Below, one piece after another: positions 44,700-52,530 of a DNA stretch of 64,000 nucleotides. The stretch lies in the NCBI RefSeq assembly GCF_002105535.1, contig NZ_CP015848.1, positions 1,240,907 to 1,304,906 on the forward strand, in the 5' to 3' direction. Numbering within the stretch: the first letter of the stretch is position 1; every line of letters starts with the position of its first letter. The position numbers and the translations under genes were made by a program. The DNA comes from Magnetospirillum sp. ME-1 (lineage in GTDB: Bacteria > Pseudomonadota > Alphaproteobacteria > Rhodospirillales > Magnetospirillaceae). The notes below the pieces were generated by a model. It worked only from the letters and a program-made list of their open reading frames with translations, was not told the origin of the DNA and searched no databases.

Positions 44700-47179
44700 G
44701 CCTCACCAGGCGCGACTTCATTAAGGCGAACGCCGTCGCGGCCACTGCTGCCGCTGCGGGGATCGCCACGCCGGCCATCGCCCAGCCGGCAAAAGCCAAT
44801 ATCCGCTGGGACAAGGGTGTCTGCCGCTTCTGCGGTACGGGATGCGCCGTTCTGGTGGGCGTTCAGGACGGCCGGGTGGTTGCCACCCAGGGCGATCCCG
44901 ATTCTCCCGTCAACCGTGGCCTGAACTGTATCAAGGGCTACTTCCTGTCCAAGATCATGTATGGCGAGGACCGGCTGACCAAGCCGCTGCTGCGCATGAA
45001 GAACGGCAAGTTCGACAAGAACGGCGAATTCACGCCGATCTCGTGGGACCAGGCCTTCGACATCATGGCGGAGAAGTGGAAGGAGCAGCTGAAGAAGCCT
45101 GACGGCGCCACCCGCGTCGGCATGTTCGGCTCCGGCCAGTGGACCATCTGGGAAGGTTATGCCGCCGCCAAGCTGTACAAGGCCGGTTTCCGCTCCAACA
45201 ACCTGGACCCCAATGCGCGGCACTGCATGGCCTCGGCCGTCGCCGGCTTCATGCGCACCTTCGGCATCGACGAGCCCATGGGCTGCTACGACGACATCGA
45301 GCAGACCGACGCCTTCGTGCTGTGGGGCTCCAACATGGCGGAGATGCACCCCATCCTCTGGTCGCGTGTCACCGATCGCCGTCTGACCCACGAGGGCTGC
45401 AAGGTCGCCGTGCTGTCCACCTTCGAGCACCGCTCGTTCGAGCTGGCCGACCTGCCGATGGTGTTCACGCCCCAGACCGATCTGGCGATCCTGAACTACA
45501 TCTGCCACTACATCATCTCGAAGAACGCCTATAACAAGGAGTTCATCGAGAAGCACGTCAACTTCAAGAAGGGTGCCACGGACATCGGCTATGGCCTGCG
45601 TCCGACCAATCCGCTCGAGAAGGATCAGGCCAACGCGGCCACTCCGGACAAGTCGGACAACATCACCTTCGACGAGTTCAAGGCCTTCGTGTCCGAATAC
45701 ACCCTGGAGAAGGTGTCCAAGCTGTCGGGCGTTCCCGCCGACAAGCTGGAAGCCCTGGCCAAGATGTACGCCGATCCGAAGATGAAGATCGTGTCGTTCT
45801 GGACCATGGGCTTCAACCAGCACACGCGCGGCACGTGGGTCAACAACATGATCTACAACGTGCATCTGCTGATGGGCAAGATCTCCGAGCCGGGCAATTC
45901 CCCGTTCTCGCTGACCGGCCAGCCCTCGGCCTGCGGCACGGCCCGCGAGGTCGGCACCTTCGCCCACCGTCTGCCCGCCGACATGGTGGTGATGAACGAC
46001 AAGCATCGTGAGATCACCGAGAAGCTGTGGCAGCTGCCCCCCGGCACGCTGAACCCCAAGATGGGCTATCACGCCGTTCTGCAGCACCGCATGCTGAAGG
46101 ATGGCAAGCTGAACGCCTATTGGGTCCAGTGCACCAACAACATGCAGACCGCCCCCAACATGAACGAGGAGGGGTATCCGGGCTACCGCAACCCCGCCAA
46201 CTTCGTGGTGGTGTCCGATCCCTATCCCACCGTGACCGCGCTTGCCGCCGACCTGATCCTGCCCACCGCCATGTGGATGGAAAAGGAAGGCGCCTACGGC
46301 AACGCCGAGCGCCGGACCCAGTTCTGGCGTCAGCAGGTCAAGGCTCCGGGCGAGGCCAAGTCGGATCTGTGGCAGGTGATGGAATTCTCCAAGCGCTTCA
46401 AGGTCGAGGAAGTGTGGCCGGAGGAACTCATCGCCAAGAAGCCGGAAGTGCGCGGCAAGACTCTGTTCGACATCCTGTTCAAGAACGGCGCGGTGGACAA
46501 GTTCCCCCTGGCCGAACTGCAGGCCGGTCACGACAACGACGAGTCCAAGGCGTTCGGCTTCTACGTCCAGAAGGGCCTGTTCGAGGAATACGCCGCCTTC
46601 GGTCGCGGCCATGCCCACGATCTGGCGCCGTTCGAGACCTACCACAAGGCCCGTGGCCTGCGCTGGCCGGTGGTGGACGGCAAGGAGACCCTGTGGCGCT
46701 TCCGCGAGGGCTATGACCCCTACGTGAAGGCGGGCGAGGGTGTGAAGTTCTATGGCAAGCCCGACGGCAAGGCCTGGATCTTCGCGCTGCCCTACGCTCC
46801 GGCCGCCGAGTCGCCGGACAAGGAGTACGATCTGTGGCTGTCCACCGGCCGCGTGCTGGAACACTGGCATTCGGGGTCCATGACCCGTCGCGTGCCGGAA
46901 CTGCACAAGTCGGTGCCCAACGCCGTGCTGTACATGCATCCCAACGACGCCGCCAAGCGCAACCTGCGCAATGGCGACGTGGTGAAGATCGCCAGCCGGC
47001 GCGGCGAGGTGACCACCCGCATCGACACCCGTGGCCGTAACAAGCCGCCGGAGGGTCTGGTCTACATGCCGTTCTTCGACGAAAGCCAGCTGGTCAACAA
47101 GCTCACTCTTGACGCCACTTGCCCGATCTCCAAGGAGACGGACTACAAGAAGTGCGCGGTCAAGGTGACCAAGGCCTAG
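44696..47179 (+). CDS. napA: Periplasmic nitrate reductase catalytic subunit NapA
   Basis: An 827-aa molybdenum enzyme reducing nitrate to nitrite in the periplasm. The twin-arginine signal is [20 protein letters not shown], with cleavage after AIA. The 4Fe-4S cysteines are in CRFCGTGC and the later NRGLNCIKG. The Mo-ligand cysteine is in [18 protein letters not shown]. The bis-MGD-binding repeats and the C-terminal domain ([21 protein letters not shown]) are complete. A repeat element separates it from napG. Confidence 0.98.
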   Translation: MSLTRRDFIKANAVAATAAAAGIATPAIAQPAKANIRWDKGVCRFCGTGCAVLVGVQDGRVVATQGDPDSPVNRGLNCIKGYFLSKIMYGEDRLTKPLLRMKNGKFDKNGEFTPISWDQAFDIMAEKWKEQLKKPDGATRVGMFGSGQWTIWEGYAAAKLYKAGFRSNNLDPNARHCMASAVAGFMRTFGIDEPMGCYDDIEQTDAFVLWGSNMAEMHPILWSRVTDRRLTHEGCKVAVLSTFEHRSFELADLPMVFTPQTDLAILNYICHYIISKNAYNKEFIEKHVNFKKGATDIGYGLRPTNPLEKDQANAATPDKSDNITFDEFKAFVSEYTLEKVSKLSGVPADKLEALAKMYADPKMKIVSFWTMGFNQHTRGTWVNNMIYNVHLLMGKISEPGNSPFSLTGQPSACGTAREVGTFAHRLPADMVVMNDKHREITEKLWQLPPGTLNPKMGYHAVLQHRMLKDGKLNAYWVQCTNNMQTAPNMNEEGYPGYRNPANFVVVSDPYPTVTALAADLILPTAMWMEKEGAYGNAERRTQFWRQQVKAPGEAKSDLWQVMEFSKRFKVEEVWPEELIAKKPEVRGKTLFDILFKNGAVDKFPLAELQAGHDNDESKAFGFYVQKGLFEEYAAFGRGHAHDLAPFETYHKARGLRWPVVDGKETLWRFREGYDPYVKAGEGVKFYGKPDGKAWIFALPYAPAAESPDKEYDLWLSTGRVLEHWHSGSMTRRVPELHKSVPNAVLYMHPNDAAKRNLRNGDVVKIASRRGEVTTRIDTRGRNKPPEGLVYMPFFDESQLVNKLTLDATCPISKETDYKKCAVKVTKA

Positions 47180-47186
47180 GAGAACT

Positions 47187-47286
47187 GTCATCCCGAGCGA
47201 AGTCGAGGGATCTCCGCCTGAACGGCGGTGCCGATCCTGACACGGCGGATCAGAACGAGATTCCTCGCTCCGCTCGGAATGACAAG
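47187..47286. repeat. Dispersed repeat, family B copy 1, inside the nap operon
   Basis: About 100 bases with inverted ends. It begins TGTCATCCCGAGCGAAGTCG and ends CGCTCCGCTCGGAATGACA, with GGGATCTCCGCCTG inside. The reverse complement of 58728-58832 matches over most of the length. It fills the space between napA and napG, where a long hairpin may form in the mRNA. Confidence 0.85.
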
Positions 47287-47300
47287 ATGGATAACGGGAC

Positions 47301-48119
47301 ATGGCAAGCCGACACGACAGTGCTGTGGACCACAACCGGCGAGCCGTGCTGGCCGGAACGGTCAAGGGCGCCTGCACGGTTGGGCTGCTTGGTGCTTTGC
47401 TTGCCATTCCCGCTCGGCGCAAGGCCGAGGCGGTGGCGCTCCGGCCGCCCGGCGCGGTGGCCGAGCAGGACTTCCTGTCGGCCTGCGTCCGCTGCGGGCT
47501 GTGCGTCAAGGATTGCCCCTACGATACGCTGAAGCTGTCCGACCTGGGCGACGGCCCGACGCTGGGCACGCCCTTCTTCAATGCCCGCAAGGTTCCTTGC
47601 GAGATGTGCGAGCACATCCCCTGCGTCGCCGCCTGCCCGACGGGCGCGCTGGACAAGGGGCTGACCGACATCAAGAATGCCAAGATGGGCGTGGCCGTCC
47701 TGGTCGGCCAGGAGACCTGTCTGAACTTCCTGGGCCTGCGCTGCGACGTCTGCTATCGCGTCTGCCCGCGCATCGGCGAGGCCATCACGCTGGAGCTCAG
47801 CCACAACGCGCGAACCGCCAAGCACGCCTTCTTCATCCCCACCGTCCATTCGGCCAAGTGCACCGGCTGCGGCAAGTGCGAGCGGGCCTGCGTGCTGGAC
47901 GAGGCCGCCATCAAGGTTCTGCCCCACGCCTTGGCCACCGGCCAGCTGGGCCGGCATTACCGCCTGGGCTGGGAAGAGAAGAAGAAGGCCGGCGCCTCGC
48001 TGGTCGAGCCCAGCCCCGAGGTGCAGGTGCGCGGCATGGAGGGCGTCGAGATGACGCCGGGCGGCACCTACAAGCTTGAGAAGCGCCCCGACGGCGGCTT
48101 CAAGGAGTTCAGGCCATGA
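47301..48119 (+). CDS. napG: Nap quinol-oxidising ferredoxin NapG
   Basis: A 272-aa periplasmic protein with four 4Fe-4S clusters. There is a Tat-like start ([20 protein letters not shown]) and the cysteine sets [48 protein letters not shown] and [17 protein letters not shown]. It passes electrons from NapH and the quinol pool towards NapC/NapB. It overlaps napH by 4 bases. Confidence 0.96.
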   Translation: MASRHDSAVDHNRRAVLAGTVKGACTVGLLGALLAIPARRKAEAVALRPPGAVAEQDFLSACVRCGLCVKDCPYDTLKLSDLGDGPTLGTPFFNARKVPCEMCEHIPCVAACPTGALDKGLTDIKNAKMGVAVLVGQETCLNFLGLRCDVCYRVCPRIGEAITLELSHNARTAKHAFFIPTVHSAKCTGCGKCERACVLDEAAIKVLPHALATGQLGRHYRLGWEEKKKAGASLVEPSPEVQVRGMEGVEMTPGGTYKLEKRPDGGFKEFRP

Positions 48120-49048
48120 GCGCGACCAGGACCGCTCATCCCGGCCTTCACGATCCCGGCGCCTCGGCGGTGGCCGCCAAGGGCTGGCTGGCCGCCAACA
48201 AGTGGCTGCTGGCCCGGCGCCTGTCCCAGGCCCTGGTGGTCGCCGTCTTCCTGACCGGCCCGCTGTGGGGCGTGTGGATCGCCAAGGGCAATCTCGCCTC
48301 CAGCCTGACTCTGGGGATTCTGCCGCTCACCGACCCGCTGATGGTGCTTCAGGCCCTGCTGGCCGGGCATGTGATGACCGGGGCCGCCCTGATCGGCGCG
48401 GCCATCGTGCTGGCCGCCTATCTGGTGGTGGGCGGGCGCGTCTACTGCTCGTGGGTCTGCCCGGTCAACGCCGTCACCGATCTGGCGCACTGGCTGCGGT
48501 TCCGTCTGGGCATCGAGAAGGGTTTGCCGCTCAGCCGCAACACCCGCCTGTGGGTGCTGGGCGGCGTGCTGGCCGCCTCGGCCGCCACCGGCACCATCGC
48601 CTGGGAACTGGTCAACCCGGTGACCATGCTGCATCGCGGGCTGGTGACCGGTTCGATCCTGACCTTCGGGTCGGCCGCCCTGATCACGCTCGCGGTATTC
48701 CTGTTCGATCTGGGCATCGCCCAACGCGGCTGGTGCACCCATCTGTGCCCGGTGGGGGCCTTCTACGGCCTGCTGGGCCGGGCGGCGGTGCTGCGGGTGA
48801 GTGCGGTCAACCGCTCCGCCTGCGACGATTGCATGGATTGTTTCGCCGTCTGCCCCGAACGCCACGTCATCGCGCCCGCGCTGCGCGGCGCGGCCAAGGG
48901 CGTCGGCCCCGTCATCATGTCGCACGACTGCACCAATTGCGGCCGTTGCATCGACGTGTGTTCAAAGACCGTATTTCGATTTGATACCCGCTTTCACAAC
49001 GTCCCCTCCGACGCTCCGCCGTCGAAGGCCGATGTGAAGGCCGCCTGA
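48116..49048 (+). CDS. napH: Nap quinol dehydrogenase membrane subunit NapH
   Basis: A 310-aa inner-membrane protein with four main transmembrane helices. Two CxxxCP motifs ([10 protein letters not shown] and [10 protein letters not shown]) lie at the membrane edge. Two cytoplasmic 4Fe-4S clusters follow near the C-terminus ([16 protein letters not shown] and [15 protein letters not shown]). With NapG it oxidises quinol and feeds the reductase. It follows napG with a 4-base overlap. Confidence 0.96.
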   Translation: MSATRTAHPGLHDPGASAVAAKGWLAANKWLLARRLSQALVVAVFLTGPLWGVWIAKGNLASSLTLGILPLTDPLMVLQALLAGHVMTGAALIGAAIVLAAYLVVGGRVYCSWVCPVNAVTDLAHWLRFRLGIEKGLPLSRNTRLWVLGGVLAASAATGTIAWELVNPVTMLHRGLVTGSILTFGSAALITLAVFLFDLGIAQRGWCTHLCPVGAFYGLLGRAAVLRVSAVNRSACDDCMDCFAVCPERHVIAPALRGAAKGVGPVIMSHDCTNCGRCIDVCSKTVFRFDTRFHNVPSDAPPSKADVKAA

Positions 49049-49087
49049 TGATTTTCTTTCGAGAGTTCTGGAAGGGGAGTGACCGCA

Positions 49088-49543
49088 GTGAAGACTAAGA
49101 TCAAGGCAATCGCCCTCGCGCTGGCCCTGGCGCTGGGCATGGGGGTGACCGCACTGGGCGTGGTGGCCGGCGAGGTGAAGTCCCTTCGCCCGAATGCCGC
49201 CGATGCGCCCGACGCACCGCCCGCCATCTACAAGGTGATGGAGGGCTCGAAGCACGAGCGCGCCTACCGCCAGCAGCCGCCGCTGGTGCCGCACACCACC
49301 GACAAGTACGAGATCGACCTCAAGGTCAATCAGTGCCTGCGCTGCCACGAATGGCCGTACAGCGACCAGGAAAAGGCTCCGAAGATTTCCGACCTGCACT
49401 ACATCGACCGCAGCGGCGTGCGTCAGGACGTGGTCAACGGCAACCGGTATTTCTGCAAGCAGTGCCACGTGCCGCAGGTGGATGCCAAGGCGCTGATCGA
49501 CAACAAGTTCCAGGCCGCCACCACCAATACCAACATCCGCTAG
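49088..49543 (+). CDS. napB: Periplasmic nitrate reductase dihaem cytochrome c subunit NapB
   Basis: A 151-aa periplasmic cytochrome with a signal peptide ([23 protein letters not shown]) and two haem sites, CLRCH and CKQCH. The conserved [20 protein letters not shown] lies before the first haem. It donates electrons to NapA. I chose the GTG at 49088, nine bases after AAGGGGAG; a GTG at 49079 lies too close to that site. Confidence 0.95.
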   Translation: MKTKIKAIALALALALGMGVTALGVVAGEVKSLRPNAADAPDAPPAIYKVMEGSKHERAYRQQPPLVPHTTDKYEIDLKVNQCLRCHEWPYSDQEKAPKISDLHYIDRSGVRQDVVNGNRYFCKQCHVPQVDAKALIDNKFQAATTNTNIR

Positions 49544-49563
49544 GCATGGGGAAGGATCGGGCC

Positions 49564-50205
49564 ATGAGCAACGAGAATCCGGCCAAGCAAGGCGTATTGG
49601 CGGAGTGGTGGGGGGCGTTGTGCCGTCCAAGCGGCCGCTGGTCGTTGGGGATGCTGCTGGTGGTGGGCTTTGTCGGCGGCGTCGTCTTCTGGGGCGGTTT
49701 CAACACCGTCCTGGAACTGACCAACACCGAAGCCTTCTGCCTCAGCTGCCACGAGATGGAGCAGAACGTCTACCGCGAGTATCGCGGCACCATCCACGAT
49801 TCCAACCGTTCCGGCGTCCGGGCGACCTGCCCCGACTGCCACGTGCCGCGTCCCTGGATCTACAAGATCCAGCGCAAGATCCAGGCCTCCAACGAAGTCT
49901 GGCATAAGATCCTGGGCTCCATCGACACCCGCGAGAAGTTCGAGGCCAAGCGTATCGAGCTGGCCAAGCACGAGTGGGCGCGCATGAAGGCCACCGATTC
50001 CCGCGAATGCCGCAACTGCCACAATTTCGGGGCTTTCGACCTGACCCGGCAGCAGGCGCGGGCGCGCAACCGTCACTCCGAGGCGGAACAGCAGGGCAAG
50101 ACCTGCATCGACTGCCACAAGGGTATCGCCCACCAGCTTCCCGCCGGCGCCTTCAAGGCCGAGCGCGAGCTGAACGAAAGCGTGGGCGGGGCGGTCAAGC
50201 CGTAG
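49564..50205 (+). CDS. napC: Membrane-anchored tetrahaem cytochrome NapC
   Basis: A 213-aa NapC/NirT-family quinol dehydrogenase. One transmembrane anchor ([22 protein letters not shown]) is followed by four haem motifs: CLSCH, CPDCH, CRNCH and CIDCH. It carries electrons from membrane quinol to NapB. It ends the operon and is followed by a strong terminator. The order F-D-A-G-H-B-C, lacking napE and napK, is the same as reported for magnetospirilla. Confidence 0.96.
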   Translation: MSNENPAKQGVLAEWWGALCRPSGRWSLGMLLVVGFVGGVVFWGGFNTVLELTNTEAFCLSCHEMEQNVYREYRGTIHDSNRSGVRATCPDCHVPRPWIYKIQRKIQASNEVWHKILGSIDTREKFEAKRIELAKHEWARMKATDSRECRNCHNFGAFDLTRQQARARNRHSEAEQQGKTCIDCHKGIAHQLPAGAFKAERELNESVGGAVKP

Positions 50206-50232
50206 GGACCACCGCTTGATCCCCAATATCAT

Positions 50233-50267
50233 GGGCCTCCCGAGACTCCCCGGGAGGCCCTTTTTTT
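50233..50267 (+). terminator. Intrinsic terminator of the nap operon
   Basis: GGGCCTCCC, a 10-base loop, GGGAGGCCC, then seven Ts (50261-50267). It lies 28 bases after the napC stop. Confidence 0.92.
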
Positions 50268-50302
50268 CGTCTTGGAGCGCTGATGTGTCTCCGGGGTTTG
50301 GT

Positions 50303-51031
50303 TCACAGTCCCGGCTTGATGACCAACCGGACGGATTCGTCCACCCGGTTCAGGAAGACCGGCAGACTGTTTTCGGAGAAATACTGGTCCACGGCGGCCT
50401 TCGCTCCCTGGTACATGCCGTAATCGTCGATTATCAGCACTCCTCCTGGCACAAGACGTGGATAGAGGTGAACCAGTTCGTGATAGGTCGACTGGTACAG
50501 ATCCGTATCCAGCCGCAGCAGGGAAATCTTATCCGGGGCGGTACCTGGAATGGTTTCCTCGACCATCCCCTCGACGAAGACCAACTTGTCGGACGGGTAG
50601 TGGGACATGCCAACAACCGAACGAACATGATCGACCGTGCCGCCCATACCCCATGAACGGCCCTCGGACCGGTGGTACAAATACATCGGGATCGTGGGTA
50701 TGCCATCCCAGCGTTTGTCGATTTCGCTAGGCATCGGCATGCCGGCGAAAGTGTCGTACAACCACAATTGGCGGCTTTCATCGCCGAAATTGCGTAGGGC
50801 GAGGGCGGCCATCAGCATTGATCCACCTTGCCAAACACCGCACTCGACGATATCGCCTTCGATCTTATGCTTAACAATGTACTCGATGGCCTGGAATAGC
50901 GCCCACTGTGCCGTGGCGCCCTGGTACGATGTGATCGTATAGGGCTGTACCCACTTCATTACGCTGATGAAAAATTCATTATCGATATCCGGATATTCAA
51001 ACTTATTTTCACCAAATTCCATCGTAAACAT
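50303..51031 (-). CDS. TylF/MycF-like methyltransferase
   Basis: A 242-aa SAM-dependent O-methyltransferase-like protein. The SAM motif is DIVECGVWQGGSMLMAAL (about residues 60-77), with YDTFAGMPMP, ISLLRLDTDLYQSTYHEL and PGGVLIIDDYGMYQGAKAAVD downstream; the acid pair DTD/DDY binds metal in TylF enzymes. The gene has noticeably more A/T and different codon use from its neighbours, and it stands alone after the nap terminator. Horizontal origin is likely. The target is probably a sugar hydroxyl, perhaps on a surface polysaccharide. Confidence 0.87.
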   Translation of the reverse strand: MFTMEFGENKFEYPDIDNEFFISVMKWVQPYTITSYQGATAQWALFQAIEYIVKHKIEGDIVECGVWQGGSMLMAALALRNFGDESRQLWLYDTFAGMPMPSEIDKRWDGIPTIPMYLYHRSEGRSWGMGGTVDHVRSVVGMSHYPSDKLVFVEGMVEETIPGTAPDKISLLRLDTDLYQSTYHELVHLYPRLVPGGVLIIDDYGMYQGAKAAVDQYFSENSLPVFLNRVDESVRLVIKPGL

Positions 51032-51159
51032 TGCGGCACCTCAAACCGAAATTTTACCTCAGTTAAGTCCTATTTGAGCGGCTCCTTGATCCCTGCAAGG
51101 TCGCCCGATCCCCCCGATTGCCTGTATGCTAGCTCGATCCTCCCGTGGCCGGAAGTCCG

Positions 51160-51963
51160 CTATGAGCCCATCCTGGCCATGGGTTCGTACCAGTCGCGGG
51201 GAAAGCCGGCCTCGGCGCGGGCGGCGTGGTTGAAGGGTTCCTTCAATCCGCCGGGATAGCGCAGCGGCAGCAGCCGGTGGTATTCGGCGCGGGGGTCGAG
51301 GCCGCGTCTGTTCGCCACGAAGGTGAACCAGCGAACCCCGGCGGCCACGTGGCGGATTTCGTCGTGATAGATGACGTCCAGGGCCGGAGGCGTCAGGGTG
51401 TCGCCGTTGCGGGACAGCTTCTCCATGGTGGCCGGTGTGGTGTCGCAGCCGCGCGCTTCCAGCGTCATGGGCACCACCACCAGCCGGGCCAGGATGTCGT
51501 CGGCGGTCTTCTCGGCCGCCTGCCATAGCCCGTCATGGGCCGGCAAATCGCCATAGGCCGCCCCCAGGCTGGCCAGCAGGCGTTCCAGCATCTCGAAATG
51601 CTCGACCTCGTCCAGCGCCACCTGCACCCAATCCGAGGCGAAATCGTCGGGCAGGCCTTCATGGGCGAAGCGGGCCACGATGTCCCAGCCGAGATCGATG
51701 GCGTTCAGCTCGATATGGGCCAGGGCGTGGAGCAGGCCGATCCGCCCCCGATCGCCCCCATAGGAGCGGCGCGGCATCTCCTTGGGCGCCAGGAGCTGCG
51801 GGCGGGCGGGGCGGGCGGGGCGGGCGGGAGGCAGGGTGTCGCCCACCCGGGTGATCCGTCCCTCCCGCCAGTCGGCGGCGTAAAGGCGGGTGAGGCGGCA
51901 TTTCTCCACCGGCTCGGCGGCGGACAGGACGGCACAGGCGGCTTCGGATAGGGTGATCATCAA
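51160..51963 (-). CDS. DUF455 ferritin-like domain protein
   Basis: A 267-aa protein with ferritin-like carboxylate ligands: LLHALAHIELNAIDLGWDIVARF, ALDEVEHFEMLERLLASLG, RLVVVPMTLEARGCDTTP and DVIYHDEIRHVAAGVRWF. This is the DUF455 signature. A di-iron centre is probable; the reaction is unknown. Residues 45-55 are a Pro/Ala/Arg repeat (PARPARPARP). It is followed on its upstream side by a palindromic repeat. Confidence 0.9.
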   Translation of the reverse strand: MMITLSEAACAVLSAAEPVEKCRLTRLYAADWREGRITRVGDTLPPARPARPARPQLLAPKEMPRRSYGGDRGRIGLLHALAHIELNAIDLGWDIVARFAHEGLPDDFASDWVQVALDEVEHFEMLERLLASLGAAYGDLPAHDGLWQAAEKTADDILARLVVVPMTLEARGCDTTPATMEKLSRNGDTLTPPALDVIYHDEIRHVAAGVRWFTFVANRRGLDPRAEYHRLLPLRYPGGLKEPFNHAARAEAGFPRDWYEPMARMGS

Positions 51964-51965
51964 GA

Positions 51966-52078
51966 TATCCTCGGGGCTCCCGCCCCGAACCCCGGCTGGA
52001 GGCTAGGCCTCCAAACCTCCTCTTGAATCAAAAGGGGGTTTGGGGCATCGCCCCAAGCAGGGCCGGGCGGCGGCCCGG
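51966..52078. repeat. Dispersed palindromic repeat, family A copy 2
   Basis: The same hairpin series as at 19532, in opposite orientation: CGGGGCTCCCGCCCCG, TGGAGGCTAGGCCTCCA, AACCTCCTCTTGAATCAAAA, then GGGGCATCGCCCC and CCGGGCGGCGGCCCGG. It fills the spacer between the DUF455 start and the bcp stop. Confidence 0.85.
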
Positions 52079-52080
52079 TG

Positions 52081-52530
52081 TTAAAGTGCGCGGGCCGCCT
52101 TCAGCACCGCCTCGGCATGGCCGGTGACCTTGACCTTGCGCCATTCGGCGCGCAGCACGCCGTTCTGGTCGATCAGGAAGGTGGAGCGCTCGATACCCAT
52201 GTATTCGCGGCCGTACATGCTCTTCTTCTTCCACACGCCATAGGCCTCGCACGCCGCGCCGTCGGGGTCCGAGCCCAGGCGGAAGGGCATCTCGTGCTTG
52301 GCGCGGAACCTGGCGTGGCTGGCCACCGAATCCTTGGAGACGCCCAGGATTTCCACCCCGGCCGCCCGGAACTCGGCGTAGAGGTCGCGGAAGGCCTTGG
52401 CTTCGGTGGTGCAGCCCGAAGTGTCGTCCTTGGGATAGAAGTACAACACCAGGATCTTGCCCCGGTAATCGGCCAGGGCGGCCTTGCCGTCATCGGTTTC
52501 CATGGCGAAGTCGGGGGCGGGGGAGGTCAT
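52081..52530 (-). CDS. bcp: Thioredoxin-dependent thiol peroxidase (Bcp)
   Basis: A 149-aa peroxiredoxin. The peroxidatic cysteine is in PKDDTSGCTTEAKAFRD, preceded by ILVLYFYPKDD. The resolving cysteine that Escherichia coli Bcp has five residues later is absent here (alanine-lysine in that region); another cysteine occurs in GAACEAYGVWK. It may therefore use a different resolving thiol or act as a 1-Cys enzyme. It is coupled to glnE by a 4-base overlap. Confidence 0.93.
   Translation of the reverse strand: MTSPAPDFAMETDDGKAALADYRGKILVLYFYPKDDTSGCTTEAKAFRDLYAEFRAAGVEILGVSKDSVASHARFRAKHEMPFRLGSDPDGAACEAYGVWKKKSMYGREYMGIERSTFLIDQNGVLRAEWRKVKVTGHAEAVLKAARAL

Noticed and set aside
44651-47509. 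A 950-codon open frame on the minus strand across napA
   Set aside because: It mirrors napA in a high-GC genome, has His/Gly/Val-rich composition without domains, and napA is certain.
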